Positions 27,568-38,028 of a DNA stretch of 64,000 nt are shown here, piece after piece. The DNA is from JBBRHQ01 sp963738305 (GTDB lineage: Bacteria > Actinomycetota > Thermoleophilia > Solirubrobacterales > 70-9), in assembly GCA_963738305.1 (NCBI GenBank), contig CAVTVU010000001.1:62001-126000 (forward strand). The letters are read 5' to 3'. The first letter of the stretch is position 1, and every line of letters begins with the position of its first letter. The translations under genes and the position numbers were made by a program. The notes under the pieces are model-generated. The model was not told the DNA's origin. It saw nothing but the letters and a program-made list of their open reading frames with translations, and did not search any database.

Positions 27568-28186
27568 CTAGGGGCGCCCCCACTCGGGCAAGCGCCCTTC
27601 CGTTGGCAGTTCGACCGCCAGCTCCATGGCGCCGTAACCAGCCGACCTGATCTCGCAGGGCCCCGCCACCTTCTCCACCAGACGCTTGATCGCGGTGTTC
27701 TCGGCATGGATCAGGCCGATAAACCGGACGACACCCGCCGCGCGGGCCCGGAGGACGAGCGCCCGGAGCAGCGCCGTCCCCAGGCCGATCCGCATCCATC
27801 GATCACCGACGCCAACCGCGAACTCCGCCGTCTCAGGGTGGTCCTTCTCGCGGACGTAGCGGGCGGTCCCGAAGCTCCGGCCGGGTTTCGGGATCGACGG
27901 CGATCAGCGCCTCGTGGCGGTCGTGATCAACTGCGGTCAAGTAGTGGAGCTGGATGCTCGAGAGCCGTGGCTGGGGCCCCAGGAAGCGCCGGTAGATCGA
28001 CTCCGCGCTGGCGCTCTCAAAGCCCTCGTTCAATCGTTCGCGATCCGACGGCCGGAGCGGTCGAATCAACGCCCGTGTTCCATCTCGGAGCTCGACGATC
28101 TGACCTGCCCGGCGACCACCCTCGGCCGCCGATTCTCTGCCGCTGGCGTTGAGCTCGCGTGTGAGAGTCGTCTCTGTACATGTCAT
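27568..28186 (-). CDS. GNAT family acetyltransferase (one frame break)
   Basis: About 205 residues when one C of an ACCCGG run near 27889 is removed. The N-terminal half has the 'DGTRALIRPLRPSD' lead and SAESIYRRFLGP typical of acetyltransferases attached to or resembling Pat/AcuA-type enzymes; the C-terminal half has the acetyl-CoA loop RIGLGTALLRALV. TGRSFGTARY forms across the junction only in the corrected frame. AAGGTGA precedes the ATG by 8 bases. Confidence 0.7.
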
Positions 28187-28420
28187 GTCTGCTCACCTTG
28201 GGCTGGGATTGTTGTCGCTGACCTTGCCGTCGGAGCTCGGTTATCTCGACTCGGGATACTGGACTGCGAGCCTCGGGTCTTGAGTGCAAGTGCTCACACA
28301 GGGCGCGAACACCGAATGCATCAGCTCGGCACCCAGGGCGCCGAGGGGGTCCGACGTGGTGATGAGGTTGTTCGGCAGGCCGGACTGACTCGGCCCGCTG
28401 CGCGGAAGGAGTTGTCGAGA

Positions 28421-28426
28421 GATACT
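28421..28426 (+). promoter_or_regulatory. GATACT box before an MSQENVE gene
   Basis: GATACTGCGTAGGCGATG: box, 9 bases, ATG. Nearly identical to the boxes at 25625 and 26794. Confidence 0.45.
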
Positions 28427-28435
28427 GCGTAGGCG

Positions 28436-28843
28436 ATGTCGCAAGAGAACGTGGAGATTGCGGCGCGTTGGTATGAGGTGGCCACAAGCAAGACGGAGCT
28501 GGTGGCCGCGATGCCTAGGACGATGGCGTTCTGCCATCCCGATGTCGAGTGGAGCGCACCTGAAGACGGGACGACCTATCGAGGCCGTGAGGGGGTCAGG
28601 CAGCGGCTCGAAGAGTGGCTTGGGAGTTTCGGTGACTACAGATACGAGGTTCAGCGGATCATCGACTGCGGAGGCGATGATGTTCTGGTCGAAGCAACCG
28701 AGATAGGGCGCGGCGCATCGAGTGGCGCCGAGGTTCGCTCGACCAACTTTGAGCTGCTGACGATCCGAGAAGGGATGATCGTGCGTATTCGGGAGTTCTA
28801 CGACGAAGGTCCCGCCCTCGAAGCCGCCGGGCTCTCGGAGTAG
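28436..28843 (+). CDS. MSQENVE-type SnoaL-like (NTF2-fold) protein
   Basis: 135 residues: MSQENVEIAARWYEVATSK, FCHPDVEWSAPEDG, YRGREGVRQRLEEWLGSF, DDVLVEATEIGRGASSG, FELLTIREGMIVRIREFYD, ending ALEAAGLSE. The pattern of 'HPDVEW ... YRGREGV ... G.I.R...Y' is the SnoaL-like consensus. Likely leaderless from the GATACT promoter. Confidence 0.8.
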   Translation: MSQENVEIAARWYEVATSKTELVAAMPRTMAFCHPDVEWSAPEDGTTYRGREGVRQRLEEWLGSFGDYRYEVQRIIDCGGDDVLVEATEIGRGASSGAEVRSTNFELLTIREGMIVRIREFYDEGPALEAAGLSE

Positions 28844-29265
28844 TGCCCTCAGCCGCCGCACCTGGCCCGGGCCCTCCTTCCTCGATCAGGGCCCTACCCA
28901 TGTCGCTTGCTCCCGATTCCGCCCTCAGCTACCACCCCACTTGCTACCGATCAGCTACCGACTCAGCGGAGCGGGGTTTCCTAGGCGTAAGTCGCCGTGC
29001 CTGCGAAGCCCGGCCTCAGGCGGCGTTCTCCCCGCCGTGTCGCGGTCTGACGGTAAGACTTGAGAATCGGGGCGGCTGGTTCTTAACCGGCGACCGCCTA
29101 GTCCCAAGTCCTCGAAAGATCCAGCCGAGGCTTCTCCATGGCGTATTGCAGGTGCCTGCCAACCGAGATTTTTAGAACGAATTGGAACTAGATTGGAACC
29201 AAGGTTTCGGCGCCCCGGGCTCGGCTCCCCTATGAAATCGGCTCCGCAGAGCCAGTTTCGATGAA
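28844..29265. other. Gene-free stretch next to tRNA-His
   Basis: No supported gene. It holds short direct repeats (CTACCGATCAGCTACCGA around 28944-28963; ATTGGAAC twice around 29180-29200), a hairpin at 29071-29098 and a small GGCTC/GAGCC hairpin just beyond the tRNA 3' end (about 29240-29253). It may be a decayed integration site. Confidence 0.35.
29071..29098. terminator. Two-tier hairpin
   Basis: GGCGG (29071-29075) with CCGCC (29094-29098) outside, CTGGT (29076-29080) with ACCGG (29086-29090) inside, loop TCTTA, CGA bulge. Terminator or small structured RNA; undecided. Confidence 0.3.
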
Positions 29266-29339
29266 GGTGAGCGACGGGACTCGAACCCGCGACCGCCTGG
29301 ACCACAACCAGGAGCTCTACCAGCTGAGCTACGCCCACC
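29266..29339 (-). tRNA. tRNA-His (GTG anticodon)
   Basis: Cloverleaf on the minus strand: acceptor GTGGGCG/CGCTCAC, D-arm AGCTCAGCTGGTAGAGCT, anticodon arm CCTGG-TTGTGGT-CCAGG (anticodon GTG), T-arm GCGGG-TTCGAGT-CCCGT. The extra G at -1 (position 29339) opposite discriminator C73 is the His identity element. CCA is not encoded. Confidence 0.95.
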
Positions 29340-29386
29340 GCGCCCGCTGAAATCTAGCGGTCGCTGCGAGGCGGCCCGTTCGGGGT

Positions 29387-29770
29387 CTACCCCGCCGCGC
29401 CGATAGCGTCGCAGAGTTCCTTGAGGGCGTCCTGGGCCTGGCTGGAGGGGAGCTGGGAAGCCGCAGTCCGGCAGGAGCTGGCAGCGTTCGACAGGGCCTG
29501 CTTCGCTTTGGCGCCGCCCGCCTGCACGGCCTGCTGGGCCGCGGCGCCGACAAACTTGCAGGCACCATCCAGTGTGGTTCCGGCGGACCCTTCAACCTGC
29601 TGGGCTTTCTGGGTGCAGGAGTTGACGGCTGAATCGATCTTTTGCTGGGCGTTGGCCCCTGCGCTCGTCGTCGTCTCGGTCGTGTCGCTTCCTCCGCCGC
29701 ATCCGGCGGCGATCAGTGCGCAGGTGATCAGCGCGACGAGCACTGCGCCGGGGTACCAGGGGTTTCTCAT
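29387..29770 (-). CDS. Putative lipoprotein
   Basis: 127 residues. Lipobox LIAAGC places the lipidated Cys at about residue 24. A Thr/Ser/Gly linker is followed by a helical Ala/Gln-rich domain with conserved cysteines (NSCTQKAQ, DGACKFVG, SSCRTAAS, KELCDAI), probably two disulfides. Anchored outside the membrane; function unknown. Confidence 0.7.
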   Translation of the reverse strand: MRNPWYPGAVLVALITCALIAAGCGGGSDTTETTTSAGANAQQKIDSAVNSCTQKAQQVEGSAGTTLDGACKFVGAAAQQAVQAGGAKAKQALSNAASSCRTAASQLPSSQAQDALKELCDAIGAAG

Positions 29771-29827
29771 CTTGAGGGGTCCTCTCGCGTGGGCAACGAC
29801 GGATCGGGGGCCCGCGCATCCTATTCC

Positions 29828-30708
29828 TCATTGCTCGAGCGGAGGCGGTCCCCTGCTGGTGCGCAGCGCCCCGGCGCTGGCGGCGACCACGAGTGCCGAT
29901 CGCGACGATCTCCCGCGGCGCCAGGTCCTGGCCGAGCGCGATGAAGCCGATCAGGGCCGCCACGGCCGGCTCGAGGCTCATCAGGACGCCGAAGACGCCG
30001 GGCGGGCAGCCGGCGCAGCGCCTCGAACTCGAACGAGTAGGGGATCACCGAGCTGAGCATCGCCACCGCCAGCCCAAGGGCGAACAGCCGCGGGTCGAGC
30101 AGGTCTCCCCCACCCTCGCCGATTCCGATCGGGCCGACGAGGACGGCGGAGACCGCCATCCCGAGGGCAAGCCCGGTGCCGCCCTCGAAGATCCTCCCCA
30201 GCGCCCCGCCGATCAGGATGTAGGCGCCCCAGAAGCACGCCGGCGACGAGCGCCAGGGCTGCGCCGGTCCCGTCGATGCCCGACGCCGCCGAGTCCGCCG
30301 GAGAGCAGGACGATGCCCGACCGCGGCCAGCGCGGCCCAGAGGAAGTCGATCGTCCTTGCGGGTGCTGAGCACCGCGACGCTCAGCGGCCCGACGAACTC
30401 GAAGGTGACGGCGATCCCCAGCGGCAGGCGGTCCAGCGCCTCATAGAAGCAGAGGTTCATCCCCGCCAGGGAGATCCCGAAGAGCATGGTGGCCCGCAGC
30501 GCCTCGGGGCGAGTGGCCACGCAGGGAGGGCCGCCAGATCGCCACCAGGATCACCGCGGCAAAGAGCGAGCGCAGCAGCACCGCGCCCGGCCGGCCCGAG
30601 CTCGTCGAAGAGCGTCGTCGCCAGCGCCGAGCCCGACTGCACCGTGACGATCGCGCCGATCACCAGCGCGACCGGGAACGCCTGCCGCTCTGCCGCTGCG
30701 CCCTTCAT
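29828..30708 (-). CDS. RhtA/EamA-type amino acid exporter (DMT superfamily), eight apparent +1 frame breaks
   Basis: Ten-helix exporter similar to threonine/homoserine exporter RhtA. Recognisable pieces in order: VALVIGAIVTVQSGSALA, TLFDELGPAG, LFGISLAGMNLCFYEALDRL, AVTFEFVGPLSVAVLSTRK, LGMAVSAVLVGPIGIG, LSSVIPYSFEFEALRRLPAR, MSLEPAVAALIGFIALGQ. They lie in alternating frames. By eye, removing one base at each of eight points (near GGGCGCGG, GCCCCGAG, GGACGATCG, GGGCATCGT, GGGCATCGA, GCTTCTGG, CCCGGCGTC, GGCACTCG) gives a continuous protein of about 290 residues ending at the TGA at 29830. TAGATT lies 9 bases before ATG 30708. Confidence 0.72.
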
Positions 30709-30717
30709 CGCCCGCCG

Positions 30718-30727
30718 AATCTAGACT
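30718..30727. promoter_or_regulatory. Overlapping divergent -10 boxes (exporter and thioesterase)
   Basis: TAGACT (30722-30727, plus) ends 7 bases before ATG 30735; TAGATT (30723-30718, minus) ends 9 bases before ATG 30708. The two share the central TA of TCTAGA. This is the same design as at 3005-3011. Confidence 0.45.
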
Positions 30728-30734
30728 CGCCGCC

Positions 30735-31166
30735 ATGGCGAGGGAGTTCAGCCACCGGATCCGGGTCCGCTTCTCCGACTGCGACCCGCAGAACGTCCTC
30801 TTCTACGCCAACCACCTCGAGTACTTCGACGTCGCGATCACCGAGCTCTGGCGCGAGGCGACCGAGTCCTATGACGCGATGACCGAGGGCGGAGTGGACA
30901 TCGTCGTAGCCGAGGCCGGGATCCGCTACCTCGCTCCGGTCCGCTTCGACTCCGAGGTCGATGTCACGGTTGCCGTGACGAGGCTCGGCAATACCGGGAT
31001 GTCCTCGCACCTGGCGATCTCCGAGGACGGCGAGCTGCGCAGCGAGGGCGAGCTGCGGCACGTCTTCGTCGAGGTCGGCTCGGGGCAGAAGGTCCCGATC
31101 CCCGACGCGATCCGCGCCGGCCTCGAGCCCTACCTTCGCGCCGCCGAGCCGCAGCCACGCGCGTGA
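30735..31166 (+). CDS. Acyl-CoA thioesterase, 4-hydroxybenzoyl-CoA thioesterase-like hot-dog protein
   Basis: 143 residues. The hot-dog signature is clear: RIRVRFSDCDPQNVLFYANH, with the catalytic Asp in the 'SDCDPQNVLFY' turn, then YFDVAITELWREA, and the strand VRFDSEVDVTVAVTRLG. Cytoplasmic hydrolysis of an acyl- or aroyl-CoA; substrate unknown. Overlaps the following reading frame and probably forms an operon with the reductase gene. Confidence 0.85.
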   Translation: MAREFSHRIRVRFSDCDPQNVLFYANHLEYFDVAITELWREATESYDAMTEGGVDIVVAEAGIRYLAPVRFDSEVDVTVAVTRLGNTGMSSHLAISEDGELRSEGELRHVFVEVGSGQKVPIPDAIRAGLEPYLRAAEPQPRA

Positions 31167-31180
31167 AAGGAGCCCCGAGA

Positions 31181-31852
31181 ATGAGCCCGATGACCCCAGA
31201 CGCTTCCCCGAGCGATCGAGAGCCGGTTCGCTTCCTCGTCTTCTCCGCGTCGCTGCGAACCGACTCGATCAACACCATGCTGGCCGGGCTCGCTGCCAGC
31301 GCGATCGAATCCCACGGAGGCCTCGTCGACCAGCGAACGATGTCCGAGTTCGACTGCCCCTCCTACAACCAGGACGTCCAGGACGGCGAAGGCTTTCCTG
31401 CCGGCGCCGAGCGGCTTCGCGACTGCGTCCAGGCGAACGACGCTTTCGTCATCAGCTCGCCCGAGTACAACGCTTCCATGCCCGGCGTCCTGAAGAACGC
31501 GATCGATTGGGTGTCGCGCTTCCGCCCGCAGCCGTTCAACGAGAAGCACGGCCTGCTGATCTCCACCTCGCCCTCGATGGTCGGGGGCAACCGCGCGCTA
31601 TGGGCGCTGCGCGTCCCCTTCGAGCACCTGGGCGCCCGGATCTACCCGGACATGTTCTCCCTCGCCCAGGGCCACCAGGCCTTCGACCAGGAGGGTCGGC
31701 TCGCCAACTCCGAGCTCGGCGAGCGCTTCGAGCACGCGATTACGGGCTTCATGGATCTGGTCGAGGCCGCCAAGCACTATCCGTGCGTGAAGACCCGCTG
31801 GGTCGAGTACCTGGGCCAGCAACCCGACCCGGCCATCGATCGCGTCGAGTGA
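31181..31852 (+). CDS. NADPH-dependent FMN reductase family protein
   Basis: 223 residues from ATG 31181, chosen because AGGAG (31168-31172) lies 8 bases upstream; a GTG at 31163 would overlap the thioesterase stop. Flavodoxin-like: phosphate loop SASLRTDSIN, flavin contact SPEYNASMPGVLKNAIDWVSR cut short here as SPEYNASMPGVLKNAIDW, and MVGGNRAL. Reduces FMN or quinones/azo compounds with NAD(P)H. Confidence 0.85.
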   Translation: MSPMTPDASPSDREPVRFLVFSASLRTDSINTMLAGLAASAIESHGGLVDQRTMSEFDCPSYNQDVQDGEGFPAGAERLRDCVQANDAFVISSPEYNASMPGVLKNAIDWVSRFRPQPFNEKHGLLISTSPSMVGGNRALWALRVPFEHLGARIYPDMFSLAQGHQAFDQEGRLANSELGERFEHAITGFMDLVEAAKHYPCVKTRWVEYLGQQPDPAIDRVE

Positions 31853-31882
31853 GGCCCCGGCCGCCGCGGCCGGTTTCTGGCT

Positions 31883-34194
<2,312 letters not shown>

Positions 34195-34212
34195 CGCTTT
34201 GACGCTGCGGAT

Positions 34213-34249
34213 AACTATAGCGAACAATCATGGTAGGATACCCATAGTT
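34213..34249. promoter_or_regulatory. Inverted repeat in the lon-marR intergenic region
   Basis: AACTAT (34213-34218) and ATAGTT (34244-34249) flank GGTAGGATACC (34232-34242), itself a palindrome (GGTA/TACC). TATAGT on the minus strand (34218-34213) could be the lon -10, about 18 bases before its ATG. The AT-rich symmetry between lon and a divergent MarR gene makes an operator likely but unproven. Confidence 0.4.
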
Positions 34250-34363
34250 TGCTTTGCCCATTAAGTTCGGCTAACCTTGCCCTCGTGAGGAGCGCCACGA
34301 CCGCTCAAAACAGCCTGCGAAAGCAGCCCGGGCGAGGCCCAAGCGCCGGCGGGCGGATGCGCG

Positions 34364-34788
34364 TTGACGGTCATCCGCCTGGCACGGATGACCGGCTACC
34401 GGATCGGTCGAGCGCTGGCCGAGCTGGGGATGCGCACCCACGAGTTCGGGGTGCTCGACCACCTCGACCGGGCCGGCCCGATCTCCCAGCAGGAGCTGGG
34501 AGCAGCGCTGCGGATCGACCCCAGCAACCTGGTCGGCCTCCTCGACGCGCTGCAGCATGACGGCCTCGTCGTCCGGGCGCGCGACACGGCCGATCGCCGC
34601 CGCCACCTGGTCGGCCTAACGGACGGCGGCCACCGGCGGCTGGAGAGCGCCAAGCGGGCGACCGCCGAGGCCGAGTCCGAGCTGCTCGCCCCGCTTGCCC
34701 GGCAGAGCGCCGCCGCTTCCTCGCCAGCCTCGAGCGCCTGGCCAGCCACGCCTGCTCCGGGCCTCCGGGCTCCGGGCGCGGGTGCTGA
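34364..34788 (+). CDS. MarR-family transcriptional regulator (one frame break)
   Basis: About 141 residues. Winged helix core: MRTHEFGVLDHLDRAGPISQ, QELGAALRIDPSNLVGLLD (recognition helix), DGLVVRARDTADRRRHLVGL (wing). Near 34697 one base is missing; the corrected frame continues PAERRRFLASLERLASHAC to TGA 34786-34788, which matches the usual dimerisation helix. Without correction it would run into the ABC gene. The true start may lie upstream of TTG 34364. It probably regulates itself and the adjacent exporter, or lon. Confidence 0.75.
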
Positions 34789-34789
34789 T

Positions 34790-36574
34790 TTGAACCTGCC
34801 CTCGATCAACAGCCCCGGGCTGGACCGCCGGCGCCTGCTCGGCCTCTTTCGCCCCTACCGCAGGCAGATCGTCACGGTCCTGGCGCTGATCACCTTCTCG
34901 GCCGGCCTCGGGATGGTTTCCCCGTTCCTGCTGCGAGGAGTCCTGGACACCGCGATCCCCGATCAGAACACGACCCTGCTCAGCCTGCTGGTGGTCGGGA
35001 TGATCGCGATCGCCGTCGCCACCGGCGCCCTCGGCGTCGCCCAGACGCTGATCTCGAACACCGTCGGACAGCGGGTGATGCATGATCTCAGGGCCCAGGT
35101 CTATCGCCACATGCAGCGGCTCTCGCTCAGCTTCTTCACCAGGACCCGCACCGGCGAGATCCAGTCGCGCATCGCCAATGACATCGGCGGCGTCCAGGGA
35201 GTCGTCACCTCGACGGCGACCTCGATCGTCTCCAACGTGACTACTGTGATCGCCGCCACCGTGGCGATGTTCCTGCTCGACTGGCGTCTCGCGATCGCCG
35301 CCTTCGCACTGATGCCACTGTTCATATGGATGACTCGGCGGGTCGGCGCCGAGCGCCGCCGGATCACGGCGATCCGCCAGGATCGCCTCGCGGACATCTC
35401 CTCCCTGGTCGAGGAATCGCTTTCGGTCTCGGGGATCCTGCTCGGCAAGACGATGGGTCGCTCCCCCGAGCTTGCGGAGCGCTTCGAGCGCGAGTCCGAG
35501 CAGCTGGCCGAGCCTTGAGGTGCGGTCGCGGATGGCCGGGCGCTGGCGGATGGCGACGATCCAGATCGCCTTCGCAGCGATGCCGGCGCTGGTCTACCTC
35601 TTCGCTGGGCTGACGGTCGCAGACGGCGGTGCTGTCATCTCGATCGGCACCCTGGTCGCCTTCACCACCCTGCAGACGCGCCTCTTCTTCCCGATCCAGT
35701 CGCTGCTCAACGTCGGCATCGACGTGCAGAGCTCGCTGGCGCTCTTCGAGCGTGTCTTCGAGTATCTCGAGCTGCCGGTCGAGATCGAGGAGCGCGAGGG
35801 GCGGTCGACCTCGACCGATCGACCCTGCGCGGCGAGGTCGCATTCCGCGGGGTCGGGTTCCGCTATGCCCAGGACGGTCCGCCGACCCTGCGGGAGATCG
35901 ATCTGGAGATCCCCGCCGGGAGCACCCTGGCGCTAGTCGGCGAGACAGGGTCGGGAAAGACGACGCTCGCCTACCTTCTGGCCCGCCTCTATGAGGTCGA
36001 GGAGGGGACAGTCGAGATCGACGGTGTCGACGTCCGTGACCTCAGCCACGCGTCCCTCGCCTCAACCGTCGGCGTCGTCTCGCAGGAGACCTATCTCTTC
36101 CACGCCTCGATTGCCGAGAACCTGCGCTTCGCCAAGCCGGGGGCGACCGAGCAGGAGCTGGTCGAGGCCGCACGCGCCGCTCAGATCCACGAGCTGATCG
36201 ACGCCCTGCCGGACGGCTACGAGACGATCGTCGGCGAGCGCGGCTACCGCTTCTCCGGTGGCGAGAAGCAGCGGATCGCGATCGCCCGCACCGTGCTGCG
36301 CGATCCGCCGATCCTGATCCTCGACGAGGCGACGAGCGCGCTCGACACCGAAACAGAACGGGCTGTCCAGGCCGCCCTCGACGACCTCGCCCGCGGCCGC
36401 ACCACGCTGGCGATCGCGCACCGCCTCTCGACCGTCCGCGAGGCCGATCAGATCGCCGTCCTCGCGGGAGGCCGGGTCGTCGAGCTCGGCCACCACGCCG
36501 AGCTGATGACGGTCGAGGGTCGCTACGCGGCGATGGTGGGCGCCCAGGACGGCGAGCTGACCCTCGCGGCCTGA
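34790..36574 (+). CDS. ABC exporter, fused membrane and ATPase domains (two frame breaks)
   Basis: About 594 residues. Six-helix exporter domain (VTVLALITFSAGLGMVSPFL; coupling region RTGEIQSRIANDIGGVQGV), then an ATPase domain with Walker A GETGSGKTT, signature FSGGEKQRIAIART, Walker B ILILDEATSALD and H-loop IAHRLST. Breaks: near 35514 one extra C (GAGCCTTGAG; corrected ELEVRSRM) and near 35805 one missing base (GGGGCGGTCGAC; corrected VDLDRSTLRG). All catalytic motifs survive. TTG 34790 starts one base after the MarR stop, so the two are coupled; multidrug or lipid export under MarR control is likely. Confidence 0.82.
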
Positions 36575-36577
36575 GCA

Positions 36578-36603
36578 GGTTCAAGGGGCGCGCGCCCCCA
36601 ACC
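36578..36603 (+). terminator. Palindromic terminator after the ABC gene
   Basis: GGTT-CAA-GGGGCGC / GCGCCCC-C-AACC. The centre GGGGCGCGCGCCCC (36585-36598) is a perfect palindrome. Confidence 0.5.
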
Positions 36604-36659
36604 CGGCGCGTTCGTGCATGCTTGGCGGGGTTGTGTGAGCAAACGTCAACATCGACGTC

Positions 36660-36665
36660 TACACT
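36660..36665 (+). promoter_or_regulatory. Candidate -10 box of the riboswitch transcript
   Basis: TACACT, the same hexamer as upstream of clpP and the first molybdopterin gene. It lies about 20 bases before the conserved riboswitch core. No good -35. Confidence 0.35.
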
Positions 36666-36680
36666 TGCCGGCCTGATCAC

Positions 36681-36806
36681 CGGTAATGCCTAATCCCGAG
36701 CACCGCTCGGGAGCGGGGGACCCAAGACAGTTGGGGCGAACCCACCGAGTGGGGGCGCTGCTCCTTCAGCGCCAGCCCGACAGCTAACCCCGTAGGCCGA
36801 CCAAGG
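36681..36806 (+). ncRNA. c-di-AMP riboswitch (ydaO-yuaA type)
   Basis: The conserved blocks of the ydaO class appear in order: a CCCGAGC/GCTCGGG stem, AGCGGGGGACCCA, TTGGGGCGAA, a variable stem around GGGGGCGCTGC, and CCCGACAGCTAACCCCGTAGGC. The 3' end runs directly into the AAGGAG ribosome binding site of the downstream gene. In actinobacteria this class usually turns off cell-wall hydrolase genes when c-di-AMP is high, in keeping with the M23-like gene here. Confidence 0.85.
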
Positions 36807-36814
36807 AGACTGGC

Positions 36815-37516
36815 TTGTTCGGCACTCGATGCAGGGCGGGATTGACGGCAACGCTCGCGGCGGCGGCCGCAGCGTTCTCATTTGCGACTCCGGTGGCCGG
36901 GGCACCGGCCTGCCACAGCAGTTCTGGTGGGGTCGGGACGGGCAACTGCCGCGGAGGCGGCTATGTGAATCCCTTCGCCGGCCACGGCTGGGGCCCCGGG
37001 CGGATCGACATGGGGGTCGATCTCGCGCCCCTGCGCCGGGAGCCTGTGCTGGCGATCGGGGACGCGAAGATTCTCGGCTCAGACAGCCGAAGCGGCTGGC
37101 CGGGCGGCCACTTCATCTGGTACCGGCTGCTCGACGGCGACCACGCCGGAGACATCATCTACGTTGCCGAGCACCTGTCCAAGCTGGCACCCGCGGGGAC
37201 CGTCGTTCGCGCTGGGACGCGGATCGCCGTTGCCCACCCGGGCTCTCCCTGGACCGAGTGGGGCTGGGCGACGCACGCCGGTTCGACCCGGGCAGCTCCC
37301 TGCTACCGGGAAGGAATGGCAACCAACTCCGGCCGCGAGTTCGCCCGCTTCCTGCGGTCCCTCGGGGGCGGATTCATCGCCCGCCCCTCGCCGAGGGCCC
37401 GATTGGCCCACCGGAAAGCTCTGCTGAGGGCCGACCACGCTCATCACGCAAGCCTTGCTCAGGGCTTGAAGACCATCAGGGCGAGGATCGCCACGACGAT
37501 CGCCGCTGCGAGATAG
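36815..37516 (+). CDS. Secreted M23-like peptidoglycan-hydrolase-fold protein under riboswitch control
   Basis: 233 residues, TTG start fixed by AAGGAG 6 bases upstream. Signal peptide (LTATLAAAAAAFSFATPVAGA). The mature domain has the M23-like order: RIDMGVDLAP in place of the zinc motif HxGxD, then LAIGDAKILG, WPGGHFIWYRLLDGDHAG, IIYVAEHLSKLAPAGT and WTEWGWAT in place of HLHFE. The metal-binding histidines are therefore absent, so it may bind rather than cut the wall, or use another chemistry. A basic tail follows. Its last 58 bases overlap the opposite gene. Confidence 0.72.
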   Translation: MFGTRCRAGLTATLAAAAAAFSFATPVAGAPACHSSSGGVGTGNCRGGGYVNPFAGHGWGPGRIDMGVDLAPLRREPVLAIGDAKILGSDSRSGWPGGHFIWYRLLDGDHAGDIIYVAEHLSKLAPAGTVVRAGTRIAVAHPGSPWTEWGWATHAGSTRAAPCYREGMATNSGREFARFLRSLGGGFIARPSPRARLAHRKALLRADHAHHASLAQGLKTIRARIATTIAAAR

Positions 37517-37920
37517 TTGACGCCCGGCGAGAGGCGGTCATCGAGCAGCTGGCGCAGCTCGGGCGAGGCCGGGCGGTCCTCGCCGGCCAGCTTGGTCGCC
37601 AGCAGGCGGGCCTGCTTCGGGCGCTGACCGCCGACCGCGCCGAGCGCGAGGGCGATCAGGAAGAGCACGAGCGCGGCGCTGATCCAGCCCTCCCCGAAGC
37701 TGAAATCACCGAGGCCGACCAGCCAGAGCCCGCAGACGAAGACCAGGGCGCCGCCAGCCATCACCATCACAGCGCCGATCCGGCTCAGCCCGAGCAGGAG
37801 AGCGATCTCGGCCGGATTCTCGCGTCGGCGGGCGGACTCGAACGCGACCCCGGCGACCGCCACGCCGGAGACGAAGGCCAGGGCCCCGAGGATGTGGAGG
37901 AAGAGGACGACGTTGGTCAT
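37459..37920 (-). CDS. DUF2269-like integral membrane protein
   Basis: 153 residues, four hydrophobic helices (VVLFLHILGALAFVSGVAVA; IGAVMVMAGGALVFVCGLWL; SAALVLFLIALALGAVGG; LAAAIVVAILALMVF). The His-Ile-Leu-Gly start of helix 1 is typical of DUF2269 proteins. Function unknown. Confidence 0.7.
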   Translation of the reverse strand: MTNVVLFLHILGALAFVSGVAVAGVAFESARRRENPAEIALLLGLSRIGAVMVMAGGALVFVCGLWLVGLGDFSFGEGWISAALVLFLIALALGAVGGQRPKQARLLATKLAGEDRPASPELRQLLDDRLSPGVNYLAAAIVVAILALMVFKP

Positions 37921-38028
37921 TCCGCGGAGTCTTGCGGATCCTCAACCCGTGCGAAGGCTCCCAGCCGGGTGGTTGTGGGACCGGGGGGAAGGGGTATAGG
38001 TTCGGCTCAACGATCAAAAGGAGGCGTC

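Noticed and set aside
29071..29098. A tRNA or tRNA fragment
   Set aside because: The loop has 5 rather than 7 bases and no T- or D-arm could be found.
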